From Clostridia bacterium (GTDB lineage: Bacteria > Bacillota > Clostridia > Christensenellales > Borkfalkiaceae), in assembly GCA_017558825.1 (NCBI GenBank), contig JAFYTO010000015.1, forward strand, positions 45,711 to 109,710: a stretch of 64,000 bases of DNA, given 5' to 3'. Positions within the stretch are counted from its first letter, which is position 1, and each line of letters begins with the position of its first letter. A program made the position numbers and the translations under genes. This document shows positions 54,936 to 63,283 of this stretch, piece after piece. Under the pieces are notes generated by a model. The model was not told where the DNA came from, did not search any database, and saw nothing but the letters and a program-made list of their open reading frames with translations.

Positions 54936-56929
54936 TATTTAAAATAAATGCAAACAAAGTTGCAGTAATCAAGCAAGTGTTTTATTGTTATATGCCCGTC
55001 TGCTTTTTCAAAATCAACCTTAATAAAGCCGTCCGCCTTGCTGTAATAGTAAGGCGTTAAATTTTGCATTTCTTTTGGAAGACATAATGAAATTTCACTT
55101 AAATTGTCATCTCCAACGTTAATTAGAGAAAGCATATACTCAAATTGCGCTTCATTAGGGTCTTTTGCTTTATTACATATAAGGTGCACGTTAGGCTCAA
55201 AAAGCACCATAGGGAAATTGCAATTAAATTGCTTTAAAAGGTCTATAGTTAACGCCTTACGCCTATAATTAAAAAGTGCTTGCGAAATATTGCCTTTTAA
55301 CGTCATGCCCATAACAACAATTTTTCCGCCAAGTTCATTTTCATAAAAAGTTGCGCCGTCTGTAACGTAGCAATCGTCAAAGGTAAATGTTTTTGTTATA
55401 GTTTTAACTTGCTCGCTATTCTTTTTTAATGAATATTGCTTGCCGTTTCTACCCACGCAAAACGCTTGCGTTGGTGGCATTTTTTTTGAAAGTGCGCTTA
55501 TTGCAAATTCCGGCTCAATAACTTCTTTTGCGCCAAGGTCGTAATTAAATAAACCTTCGGTAACGTCTTCCCCTACGCTAACGCCTATATATTTACTTAA
55601 ACCACGCTCGCAAAGTGCTTTTGCACCGTCACCATCTAAAAACAAAACTTTATTAAGATAATTTAAAAGTTCGCTTTCAGTTAAATGCTTTGCTTGACGC
55701 TCGTCAATAAACGCTATATTGCTATTTTTTGTTGTGTATGGAATTCCCAATAACGTTACAAAGCGCGTCCAATACGGGTTTTTATCGCCACTGTCAAGAG
55801 CGTTGTAAAAAGCGGTGTAGGGAAGTTCAACGCCTACTCTTTCGCACAAGCGTGAAGTTAAATAAGCATTGTTAAAACGTTCTTTTTCTTTTAAAAGCAT
55901 TTTGCCGTAAGCACTTTCTTCTTTGCTTGACGCCAAAGTATCTAATGCGTTTACGTGAGTGAAAAAAGTGCCCTCAAAACCCGTAGAAAATGCAATTGCC
56001 ATAATAGCGCGCATTTGCTTTGCCGAAGTGAAAAAGCGCGTTTGCGGATAAGAATCGGTTTCGTGATAAAATTTTATTTTGCTTTTAACGTGCTCTTTCA
56101 TATACGTTGCGTGATAAAGCACGCCCGGAATACTTTTACTTTCTCCACCGTTATAAAACGTTCCGTGAAAGCGCACCATAGGCACGTTATTTTTGCCTGC
56201 AAGTGCCACGGCAACCGGCTCGGTCATTTCACCGTTACTATCCGTGCTACCAGGCTCGCACAAAACGATAGGAATATTAGAGTTTTCTTTATCTAACTCA
56301 CTTCTTATTAGTTTAGAAATTTCCACCATGCTATCAAGCATAAGTGCTTTAAAGCGTTTTAAAAGCGAAAACCCGTTAGGCGTGTTACTGTTGAAAATTT
56401 CTAAAAGTTCTTCACGGCTATAATTTTTGCCTTCTCTTTTTGAAAATTCCGCAAGGTGTAACGGGCAAAAACAACCTAATTTGCCAGATGCGGAAGTAAT
56501 TGAAAAGTCGTCTTCAATAAAAATAAATTCAGGTTTTGCTATTTTGGCAAATTGCGCTATATTTTGCGCCAAAGTGTTGGCAAAATTTTTGTCGTGCGGG
56601 CAGTTGGCAAAGGGGTGCTCTTCTCCGTTTGATTTTACTATGGCTTGAAAATCTTTGCTCCTACCTGATTTTAATGACGGCTGAACCCACCATCCGCATT
56701 GTATTCCTTTTTTTGAAACGGCTTGGCTAATTACCGAAAACGCCTTTGCAAGTTTTATAAAAAATTCTTTAGGTGGATGTCCTTTTGTACGAAAGCCAAG
56801 GGTATTACCACACAAAACGAACTTTTTAAATCCGTACGTTTCATATTGATATTCTATTGTTTTTATAGTCGCTTCTTCATTTGTAGTGTCAAACGCTACG
56901 TGAGTTATTACGTCAAGTTCTCTATTCAT
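54935..56929 (-). CDS. Glycosidase-like protein, copy A (uncharacterised family)
   Basis: This 664-residue cytoplasmic protein has no signal peptide. I do not recognise a named family, but the layout looks like a glycoside hydrolase clan-A TIM barrel followed by C-terminal beta domains. Features shared with copy B include GWW near residue 80, a segment FIEDDFSITSASGKLGCFC near residue 140 with KREGKNYSREELLEIF after it, HETDSYPQTRFFTSAKQMRAI in the middle, and a late GGKIVVMGMTLKGN and ALFNYRRKAL. The acidic residues in EDD and HETD are candidate catalytic residues (inference). AAGGAG precedes the ATG. It is the last gene of the oxidoreductase-hydrolase transcript. Confidence 0.72.
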   Translation of the reverse strand: MNRELDVITHVAFDTTNEEATIKTIEYQYETYGFKKFVLCGNTLGFRTKGHPPKEFFIKLAKAFSVISQAVSKKGIQCGWWVQPSLKSGRSKDFQAIVKSNGEEHPFANCPHDKNFANTLAQNIAQFAKIAKPEFIFIEDDFSITSASGKLGCFCPLHLAEFSKREGKNYSREELLEIFNSNTPNGFSLLKRFKALMLDSMVEISKLIRSELDKENSNIPIVLCEPGSTDSNGEMTEPVAVALAGKNNVPMVRFHGTFYNGGESKSIPGVLYHATYMKEHVKSKIKFYHETDSYPQTRFFTSAKQMRAIMAIAFSTGFEGTFFTHVNALDTLASSKEESAYGKMLLKEKERFNNAYLTSRLCERVGVELPYTAFYNALDSGDKNPYWTRFVTLLGIPYTTKNSNIAFIDERQAKHLTESELLNYLNKVLFLDGDGAKALCERGLSKYIGVSVGEDVTEGLFNYDLGAKEVIEPEFAISALSKKMPPTQAFCVGRNGKQYSLKKNSEQVKTITKTFTFDDCYVTDGATFYENELGGKIVVMGMTLKGNISQALFNYRRKALTIDLLKQFNCNFPMVLFEPNVHLICNKAKDPNEAQFEYMLSLINVGDDNLSEISLCLPKEMQNLTPYYYSKADGFIKVDFEKADGHITIKHLLDYCNFVCIYFK

Positions 56930-57038
56930 TTTTTTCTCCTTTTAATTTTCTACTTTCTCTAACGCCTATGCTATTAGCAATACTTATAACGTAAGCATTA
57001 TCAAACGCCTTTGAATTTTGGCGTAAAAAGTTTAGCAT
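56922..57038 (-). pseudogene. Remnant of a second FAD-dependent oxidoreductase gene
   Basis: Between the two hydrolase-like genes, the minus strand encodes 38 codons from an ATG at 57038. Its first 35 residues align with residues 250-284 of the intact oxidoreductase encoded at 59089-60318: both begin ML-x-FL, and both end RESRKLKGE, with 22 of 35 identical. No other part of that enzyme remains. The final codons AAA-GGA-GAA of the remnant now form the Shine-Dalgarno site of hydrolase copy A. The remnant starts two bases past the stop of copy B. It marks a deleted duplicate of the oxidoreductase. Confidence 0.8.
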
Positions 57039-57040
57039 TT

Positions 57041-59050
57041 TTAAGCCACCAAAAGGTAAATAATATCTTTACCATTTAGGCTAGAATTTAATTTAATGCC
57101 ATCTTTTGTAATAGTAACGTTTGCACTTTCCCATTCGCCCTCTATATTTAGCGTGTAAAATTCTGAACCCGTTCGCCATTCTGGTGGCAAATGCAATGAA
57201 ATAAAATCCAAACTATCATCACACAAATTAGTAATGGTTAAAAGCCCCTTAAACCCACTTTTTTCTGGTGAAATTGCTTGGTTCATTATGCAAAATACAT
57301 CAGGCGCATCTTTAACGAAAGCAATTGAATCATCGCACCAAACTATTAATTCTTCAAATAAACGTTTACGACGATAGTTGAAAAGCGCTTGAGAAGAATT
57401 CCCAGCAAGAGTTAAGCCCATAACGACAATTTTTCCACCAAGTTTATTTACAAACCTTGTCATTGCAGGGCAAACGTGCTCGTTTTTGAAATTATAAGCA
57501 TCCGAAATAATTTCGCAATCTTTATTGGCGACTGTAAGCCCAAGTAATTTTCCGTTTTTACCGCAAGCATACATATGTCCTATCGGCATATTTCTGCCCA
57601 TGCTATCAGGAATAAATTTTGAGCGAATAACTTCTCTTGCACCTAAATCGTATACAAACGGAACAGTTGCAATATCATTACCAACATCAACACCAAGGTA
57701 TTCACTAAAACCACGTTCGCACAATATTTTGGCAGATTCTCCATCTAACATAAGCCCTTTAGATAGATACTGCATAATCACATCTTTATCAAAAGTTTTT
57801 GCCTGCAATGGGTCTATAAAAGCAATTTGCGAAAGGTTTGTTGTATATGGAATACCAAAACGACTTAAAAAGTAAGCGCAATTTGGAACCCTAGGACTAT
57901 CAATTAAACTATTATAATATGGGTCGTATGGGACGTTTACACCTTTAACGTTACAAGCGCGTGCTACACTGCTAGCAGCATTAAACCTTTTACGCTCTCT
58001 ATTAAACATCAAGACGTAAACCTTTTCTTCTTTTGGATTATCGAGCCCTTGGTGTGTGTGAAAGATAGAACCATCAAGACCATACGAATAAGCTGTGGAC
58101 ATTATGATACGCATTTGCGCACCAGAAGTAAAATACCTTGTATGAGGAAAAGCATCCGACTCGTGAAGAAACTTAAAATTTTCACCCATATGTTGTTTTG
58201 TGTATAAAACGTGATGGAGTGTTTGTGGAATTCTAAGCGTTTCCCCACCACAATAAAAGGTTCCGTACAAGCGTGAACATGGTGTATGGCTTTCGCCAGC
58301 TAATGCGAGTGAAACTTCTTCGGTACAGTCGCCGTCTGTATCTGCCGCACCAGTTTGCATATAACCTATAGGAATTTCGGGTGAAAATTTATCAACTTCT
58401 TCACGAATTCTTTTTGACAATGCAACTAAAGAATCTTTTGCAAGTTTTCTCCATTGCTTGTGTAATTCAATAGATTCTGGGGTATTCGTTTGGAAAATAG
58501 AAACTAATTCTTCCCTTGTATATTCTTTGCCCGTTCGTTTTGCAAACTCTTGTAGGTGATACTTGCAAAAGCAACCAAGTTTCCCACTTGCTGCATGGAC
58601 TGAATAGTCATCTTGTAAAAATATAAACGCTGGTTTTGCAATTTGAGAAAATGTAGCCATATCTTTAGCAAGACGTTGTTGAAAATTAGCATCTAACGGA
58701 CAAGATGCAAATGGTGTTTGGCTTCCATCAAATTTAGTCATACGAACAAACTCATTTGATTGACCAGACTTGATTGTTAGCGTGTTCCACCACCCACAAA
58801 TTATTCCGTGTGGTGCTACTTGTTTTTTTATTTCAGCAAACATCTTTGCTTTTTCAACATAATATTCTGGCGGTGGATAACCTATACTTCGCCAACCAGC
58901 GCTGGGAACAGATAGCAAAAATGTTGTAAAGCCATAAAGTTCTTTATGTTCAAGAATATTAGCCACGATAGATTCTATTGTTGGATTATCATATTCTAAA
59001 GAAATAGGAATTATCATTTCTAGTTCTTTATTATCAACGTTTAGTTTCAC
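57041..59050 (-). CDS. Glycosidase-like protein, copy B (uncharacterised family)
   Basis: This is a paralog of copy A along its whole length (669 residues, no signal peptide). Matching landmarks are GWW near residue 90, FLQDDYSVHAASGKLGCFC, AKRTGKEYTREELVSIF, FLHESDAFPHTRYFTSGAQMRII, GGKIVVMGLTLAGN and ALFNYRRKRL. The GTG at 59050 is taken as the start because AAGGAG ends six bases before it (59057-59062). An in-frame TTG at 59077 has no such site. It lies about 40 bases after the FAD oxidoreductase gene and is surely co-transcribed. A role in breakdown of a sugar or sugar acid is inferred from context only. Confidence 0.72.
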   Translation of the reverse strand: MKLNVDNKELEMIIPISLEYDNPTIESIVANILEHKELYGFTTFLLSVPSAGWRSIGYPPPEYYVEKAKMFAEIKKQVAPHGIICGWWNTLTIKSGQSNEFVRMTKFDGSQTPFASCPLDANFQQRLAKDMATFSQIAKPAFIFLQDDYSVHAASGKLGCFCKYHLQEFAKRTGKEYTREELVSIFQTNTPESIELHKQWRKLAKDSLVALSKRIREEVDKFSPEIPIGYMQTGAADTDGDCTEEVSLALAGESHTPCSRLYGTFYCGGETLRIPQTLHHVLYTKQHMGENFKFLHESDAFPHTRYFTSGAQMRIIMSTAYSYGLDGSIFHTHQGLDNPKEEKVYVLMFNRERKRFNAASSVARACNVKGVNVPYDPYYNSLIDSPRVPNCAYFLSRFGIPYTTNLSQIAFIDPLQAKTFDKDVIMQYLSKGLMLDGESAKILCERGFSEYLGVDVGNDIATVPFVYDLGAREVIRSKFIPDSMGRNMPIGHMYACGKNGKLLGLTVANKDCEIISDAYNFKNEHVCPAMTRFVNKLGGKIVVMGLTLAGNSSQALFNYRRKRLFEELIVWCDDSIAFVKDAPDVFCIMNQAISPEKSGFKGLLTITNLCDDSLDFISLHLPPEWRTGSEFYTLNIEGEWESANVTITKDGIKLNSSLNGKDIIYLLVA

Positions 59051-59088
59051 AAACTTCTCCTTAAATATAAATGACAAACTAGCAAGTG

Positions 59089-60318
59089 TTATTTTATGCG
59101 GGCGCCGTTTTCAATAAGTTTTTCTTGTAGCGCCCTAATATCAACGGTATGCGCGTTGGCATTTGTTTTACTAGCAATGGCAAATGCTGTTCCTGCCGCT
59201 TGCCCTAAACAAGCGCATATAGGCATTATGCGAACTGCAGAGTGAGCGGTATGTTCTGCCGAAAGACATCTTCCAACAACAAGCAAATTATCGTATTCTT
59301 TTGGCAAAAGACTGCGATATGGTATTTTATAATATTCGCCGTCTTCAAAATAGTGAATATGAGTGCCCGTTCCTTCGGGGTTGTGAATATCTATTTCGTA
59401 ATTGCCAAGTGCAATAGTGTCTTCAAAATTTTTAAGCGATAAAATATCTTCGCCCGTAAGCACGTATTCGCCTTTTAGTTTACGGCTTTCCCTTATTCCT
59501 ATTCCACTTGCAATATTCAATAAAAACGCATTTTTACACGCCGTTGAATTCTCTTTTAGAAATTTAAGCATTTCTACAATTTGCCTTCTTGCCAAAATTT
59601 CCGCTTGCGATAATTCAAACGCGTTTGTTGGGTCTTTTTTAATTACGCGCGTGGTATTAAAATGCAAAACGCCTTCTCCAAGCCCGAAAAACACTAAAAT
59701 GTTTTCTCTTGGATTTTTAATTACGCCTTCTTCGCGTAGTTTTTTGTAAAGTTCTTGTAGGTGAGGTCTTTCTTCTTTAAATTTTTCAGTATCAACACCA
59801 CCCACTCTAAAACAAGTGGTCATAGGCTGGCAAAGCCCGTCGCTTTCCCTGCCAACTTGAAATTCGCAACCACTCATTGCTATAAGTTCGCCGTCACCCG
59901 TTGCGTCAATAAAGAAATCGGCTTGAAATTCAAGTGTTTGCGCGTTAGCCGTAACAAAAACGCTTTTTACGTTACGCTCGTTTTTAGAAACGCTAAAAAC
60001 GTTAGAGTGAAATAGCACGTCGACACCGGCTTCCGCAATCATATCGTCAAAAACAAATTTAAACGCTTCATAAGACGGCTCGTTATACGCTAAACGACGG
60101 TTTACAATTTCTTTAAAAATGCCCGCGTTTACAAGGTTATCCTTGTCGCCACCTATCCAATAACGCATAAACGGATATACTAAATTATTAGACATTGCTC
60201 CGCCAAGCGACCCTTCTTTTTCTATAAGCAAAACTTTAAGACCTTCTCTTGCTGCTGAAACTGCAGCCGCCACGCCGGATAACCCACCGCCAACAACTAT
60301 CAAATCGTAATTTTTCAT
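59089..60318 (-). CDS. FAD-dependent oxidoreductase
   Basis: This 409-residue flavoprotein has the N-terminal dinucleotide-binding motif VVGGGLSGVAAAVSAAREG followed by LLIEKEGSLGGAMSN, the second FAD-contact FFIDATGDGELIAMSG, and a C-terminal LLVVGRCLSAEHTAHSAVRIMP stretch typical of the FAD_oxidored family. Related proteins oxidise sugars, sugar alcohols or other hydroxy compounds in carbohydrate clusters; the substrate here is unknown. AAGGAGA precedes the ATG. It is first in the transcript leading to both hydrolase-like genes and is divergent from the AraC-type regulator. Confidence 0.87.
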   Translation of the reverse strand: MKNYDLIVVGGGLSGVAAAVSAAREGLKVLLIEKEGSLGGAMSNNLVYPFMRYWIGGDKDNLVNAGIFKEIVNRRLAYNEPSYEAFKFVFDDMIAEAGVDVLFHSNVFSVSKNERNVKSVFVTANAQTLEFQADFFIDATGDGELIAMSGCEFQVGRESDGLCQPMTTCFRVGGVDTEKFKEERPHLQELYKKLREEGVIKNPRENILVFFGLGEGVLHFNTTRVIKKDPTNAFELSQAEILARRQIVEMLKFLKENSTACKNAFLLNIASGIGIRESRKLKGEYVLTGEDILSLKNFEDTIALGNYEIDIHNPEGTGTHIHYFEDGEYYKIPYRSLLPKEYDNLLVVGRCLSAEHTAHSAVRIMPICACLGQAAGTAFAIASKTNANAHTVDIRALQEKLIENGARIK

Positions 60319-60337
60319 AATTTATCTCCTTGCGTTT

Positions 60338-60406
60338 ATTATACTTTTTTTAAACGCGTTTTTCTTTAACTTTTTTTATGTAAACTTGAACAAATTATAC
60401 TTTTTT
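60338..60406 (-). promoter_or_regulatory. Candidate activator-dependent promoter region of the oxidoreductase-hydrolase operon
   Basis: ATTATACTTTTTT occurs twice (60338-60350 and 60394-60406). On the minus strand each copy carries a TATAAT hexamer, but neither has a good -35 at 17 bases. A perfect palindrome AAACGCGTTT lies at 60352-60361. Poor -35 elements would suit a promoter that needs the divergent AraC-type protein. Confidence 0.4.
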
Positions 60407-60446
60407 ATTATATTTTTTAATATTTGTCTAATTTTTTAAAAATAAC

Positions 60447-60475
60447 TTGCACTACGCGTTATTTTAAAGTATAAT
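60447..60475 (+). promoter_or_regulatory. SigA promoter of the AraC-type regulator
   Basis: TTGCAC at 60447-60452, 17-base spacer, TATAAT at 60470-60475. Confidence 0.65.
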
Positions 60476-60504
60476 AAAATTACAATTTTTAAGGTTGGAG
60501 TTTT

Positions 60505-61317
60505 ATGGAAGATATAGGGTTATACGAACTTATAAAACATCTTGAATACGGAACGAACCTACACATTGGCGTATTTTTCGTTGGCGGAAAGCATAATAAT
60601 AAATTTAATTTGCCTCATAGCCACACTATTCACACTAAAATGGTTTGTGAAAATTTTAAAAAACAGCCAGAACAACATAGCCGTTGTTATAGATGCCGAA
60701 ATTACGCTTTGCAAAAGGCTATACGAACAAAAAAGCCTTTTGGCGCGCTTTGTATAAATGGTGTTTACGAGTACACAAAACCCGTTATAATAAACAATTT
60801 AGTTGTTGCAATAGTGTTTATAGGAAATATTTTAACAGAGCAAGGCAAACTAAAACTTGAACAAAAAGCCTTTCCTAAAACTATTCCTTTTGAAATTATG
60901 GAGCAAAATTATAACTATGAACTTTGTGATGAACTTGGCAAAATTATATCCTTTTATATAACAACTCAACTTGAAGAAAGCGACTTTACCGAGCAAAAAG
61001 AAAATCATATTATTAAAAACGTTAAATCTTACTTGTTGCAAAATTTAGAATACGATATAAAACTAACCGATATTGCAAAACTTTTTCATTACAACGAAGT
61101 GTATCTTGGTAGGTTATTTAAAACCCAAACGGGCGAAAGTGTAAATCAATATATATATAACGAGCGAATAAAACTTTCAAAAAAACTACTTAAAGAGCAA
61201 AAACCAATAGCCGAAGTATCTATTAAAACAGGCTTTAACTCAATTTCATATTTTAATAGAATTTTTAAAAAACTTGTTGGAATTACTCCAGGCGAATATC
61301 GTAAATATAAAATTTAG
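60505..61317 (+). CDS. AraC family transcriptional regulator with PocR-like sensor domain
   Basis: This 270-residue regulator has an N-terminal PocR-like ligand domain (about 1-150), with a cysteine cluster SRCYRCRNYALQKA followed by FGALCINGVYEYTKPVII, and a C-terminal AraC DNA-binding domain (about 170-270) with two helix-turn-helix motifs: DIKLTDIAKLFHYNEVYLGR and PIAEVSIKTGFNSISYFNR, ending in the family GITPGEYRK. PocR domains bind small hydrocarbon or sugar-derived ligands. Divergent placement suggests it controls the oxidoreductase-hydrolase operon. AAGGTTGGAG precedes the ATG. Confidence 0.88.
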   Translation: MEDIGLYELIKHLEYGTNLHIGVFFVGGKHNNKFNLPHSHTIHTKMVCENFKKQPEQHSRCYRCRNYALQKAIRTKKPFGALCINGVYEYTKPVIINNLVVAIVFIGNILTEQGKLKLEQKAFPKTIPFEIMEQNYNYELCDELGKIISFYITTQLEESDFTEQKENHIIKNVKSYLLQNLEYDIKLTDIAKLFHYNEVYLGRLFKTQTGESVNQYIYNERIKLSKKLLKEQKPIAEVSIKTGFNSISYFNRIFKKLVGITPGEYRKYKI

Positions 61318-61324
61318 CAATAAA

Positions 61325-61354
61325 AAAATACGCTATCGGTTGATAGCGTATTTT
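61325..61354. terminator. Bidirectional terminator
   Basis: Thirteen-base perfect stem AAAATACGCTATC / GATAGCGTATTTT, four-base loop GGTT, between convergent genes. Confidence 0.9.
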
Positions 61355-61368
61355 AATTTTATTTTCAA

Positions 61369-62367
61369 TTAGTTCATTGCTTTTTCAATAGCAACTGCAA
61401 CAGCAACCGTAGCGCCTACCATTGGGTTGTTACCCATACCGATTAATCCCATCATTTCAACGTGTGCAGGAACTGAAGAGCTACCCGCAAATTGAGCATC
61501 ACCGTGCATTCTACCCATAGTGTCAGTCATACCATAAGAAGCAGGGCCTGCAGCCATATTGTCTGGGTGAAGTGTTCTACCAGTACCGCCACCGCTAGCT
61601 ACTGAGAAGTATTTAACGCCGTTTTCGTTACACCACTTTTTGTAAGTGCCTGCAACAGGGTGTTGGAAACGTGTTGGGTTAGTAGAGTTACCAGTAATAG
61701 AAACTGAAACGTTTTCAAGTTTCATAATAGCAACGCCTTCGTTAACGTTGTCAGCACCGTAGCATTTAACTTTTGCACGGTCGCCAGTTGAATATGGTTT
61801 TTCATATACAACTTTAACAGTTTCACTATATGGGTCGAATTCAGTTTCAACGTAAGTAAAGCCGTTAATTCTTGCAATAATCATAGCCGCGTCTTTACCA
61901 AGACCGTTTAAGATAACGCGTAAGTCCTTAGAACGAACTTTGTTAGCGTTAAGTGCAATTTTAATAGCGCCTTCAGCTGCTGCAAAAGATTCGTGACCTG
62001 CTAAGAAGCAGAAGCAGTCAGTAGCGTCGTTTAAAAGCATTGCGCCAAGTTCGCCGTGACCAATACCAACTTTACGGTTGTCAGCAACAGAGCCAGGAAT
62101 ACAGAAAGATTGTAAACCTACGCCGATAAGTGAAGCTGCTTCGTAAGCCTTTTTAACGCCTTTTTTAATAGCGATAGCCGCGCCTACAGTGTATGCCCAA
62201 ACTGCGTTTTCAAAGCAGATTGGTTGAGTGCTTCTAACAATTTCATCACAGTCAACGCCTTTTGCAAGACAAATTTCTTTACATTCTTCAATTGAAGAAA
62301 TGCCGTATTCGGCTAAAACTGCGTTAATTTTATCAATTCTTCTTGAATAACCTTCGAATAATGCCAT
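61369..62367 (-). CDS. GGGtGRT protein
   Basis: This 332-residue cytoplasmic protein belongs to the family named for its GGGtGRT motif, here ASGGGTGRTLHPDN near residue 264. Other conserved-looking blocks are IGHGELGAMLLNDATDCFCFLAGHESFAAAEGAIK and MGLIGMGNNPMVGATVAVA. No enzymatic role is established for the family; it occurs mainly in gut anaerobes together with the NifU-like protein encoded upstream. AAGGAGG precedes the ATG, 14 bases after the neighbour's stop, so the two are co-transcribed. Confidence 0.88.
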   Translation of the reverse strand: MALFEGYSRRIDKINAVLAEYGISSIEECKEICLAKGVDCDEIVRSTQPICFENAVWAYTVGAAIAIKKGVKKAYEAASLIGVGLQSFCIPGSVADNRKVGIGHGELGAMLLNDATDCFCFLAGHESFAAAEGAIKIALNANKVRSKDLRVILNGLGKDAAMIIARINGFTYVETEFDPYSETVKVVYEKPYSTGDRAKVKCYGADNVNEGVAIMKLENVSVSITGNSTNPTRFQHPVAGTYKKWCNENGVKYFSVASGGGTGRTLHPDNMAAGPASYGMTDTMGRMHGDAQFAGSSSVPAHVEMMGLIGMGNNPMVGATVAVAVAIEKAMN

Positions 62368-62381
62368 AATTTAGTACCTCC

Positions 62382-63074
62382 TTATTCCTTGCGTGGGTCA
62401 ATGTACTTGAACGCATTGTCGAATTGACCGTAGTGACCCATTGCCTTGTTGTATGCTTCGTTAGGGTCCATACCTTTTTTAATAAAGTCAGTCATTTTGC
62501 CAAGAGATACGAATTCATAGCCAACAACTTGCATATCTTCGTTAAGAGCCATTCTTGTAACGTAGCCTTCTGCCATTTCAAGATATCTTGTACCTTTTTC
62601 CTTAGTGCCGTACATTGTACCTACTTGTGAGCGTAAACCTTTACCAAGGTCTTCTAAACCTGCACCGATAACTAAACCGTCATCAGAGAAAGCAGATTGT
62701 GTACGACCGTAAACGATTTGTAAAAATAACTCTCTCATAGCGGTGTTAATAGCATCGCAAACAAGGTCGGTATTTAACGCTTCTAAAATAGTTTTGCCAG
62801 GTAAAATTTCAGATGCCATTGCAGCAGAGTGAGTCATACCAGAGCAACCTATAGTTTCAACTAACGCTTCTTCAATAATACCGTTTTTAACGTTGAGCGT
62901 AAGCTTGCAAGCGCCTTGTTGTGGTGCGCACCAGCCAACACCGTGTGTTAAACCGGAAATATCGCTAACTTCTTTGGATTTAATCCATTTACCTTCTTCG
63001 GGAATAGGTGCAGGGCCGTGGTTAGGGCCTTGTTTAACGCAAACCATATTCTCTACTTCGTGTGAATATTGCAT
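62382..63074 (-). CDS. NifU-like iron-sulfur cluster scaffold family protein
   Basis: This 230-residue protein has an N-terminal extension with a cysteine (CVKQGPNHGP) and a NifU-N-like core containing ACKLTLNVKNGIIEEALVETIGCSGMTHSAAMASE, where Cys residues could ligate a cluster. It is the regular partner of GGGtGRT proteins and is annotated as an iron-sulfur scaffold family member; whether it builds clusters for general use or only for its partner is unknown. The ATG at 63074 follows GGAGGA; the frame continues 17 codons upstream without a ribosome-binding site. Confidence 0.85.
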   Translation of the reverse strand: MQYSHEVENMVCVKQGPNHGPAPIPEEGKWIKSKEVSDISGLTHGVGWCAPQQGACKLTLNVKNGIIEEALVETIGCSGMTHSAAMASEILPGKTILEALNTDLVCDAINTAMRELFLQIVYGRTQSAFSDDGLVIGAGLEDLGKGLRSQVGTMYGTKEKGTRYLEMAEGYVTRMALNEDMQVVGYEFVSLGKMTDFIKKGMDPNEAYNKAMGHYGQFDNAFKYIDPRKE

Positions 63075-63115
63075 ATTGTTTCCTCCAATAATTTTTTTAA
63101 ATACAAATTTATATA

Positions 63116-63145
63116 AGTATAACACACTTAAACTAAATTTTGCAA
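63116..63145 (-). promoter_or_regulatory. Putative SigA promoter of the NifU-like/GGGtGRT operon
   Basis: On the minus strand TTGCAA (63145-63140), 18-base spacer, TATACT (63121-63116). Confidence 0.55.
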
Positions 63146-63203
63146 GCGTAGAAAGGCTATCTTTTTAAATAAAAGATAATCTTTTGTAATTAGCGTATTT
63201 ATG

Positions 63204-63232
63204 TTGACTTTTTTACGGTGGTTTGTTAAACT
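63204..63232 (+). promoter_or_regulatory. Putative SigA promoter of tyrS
   Basis: TTGACT at 63204-63209, 17-base spacer, TAAACT at 63227-63232. The remaining leader of about 45 bases is too short for a T-box. Confidence 0.55.
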
Positions 63233-63283
63233 AATTAAGTAGTAATTTAGTCGTTTAACAATTGTTAGCAAAAGGAGATTGTT

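Noticed and set aside
55955..56962. Several plus-strand open frames opposite hydrolase copy A
   Set aside because: They have no ribosome-binding sites or recognisable domains, and the minus-strand paralog is supported by full-length similarity to copy B.
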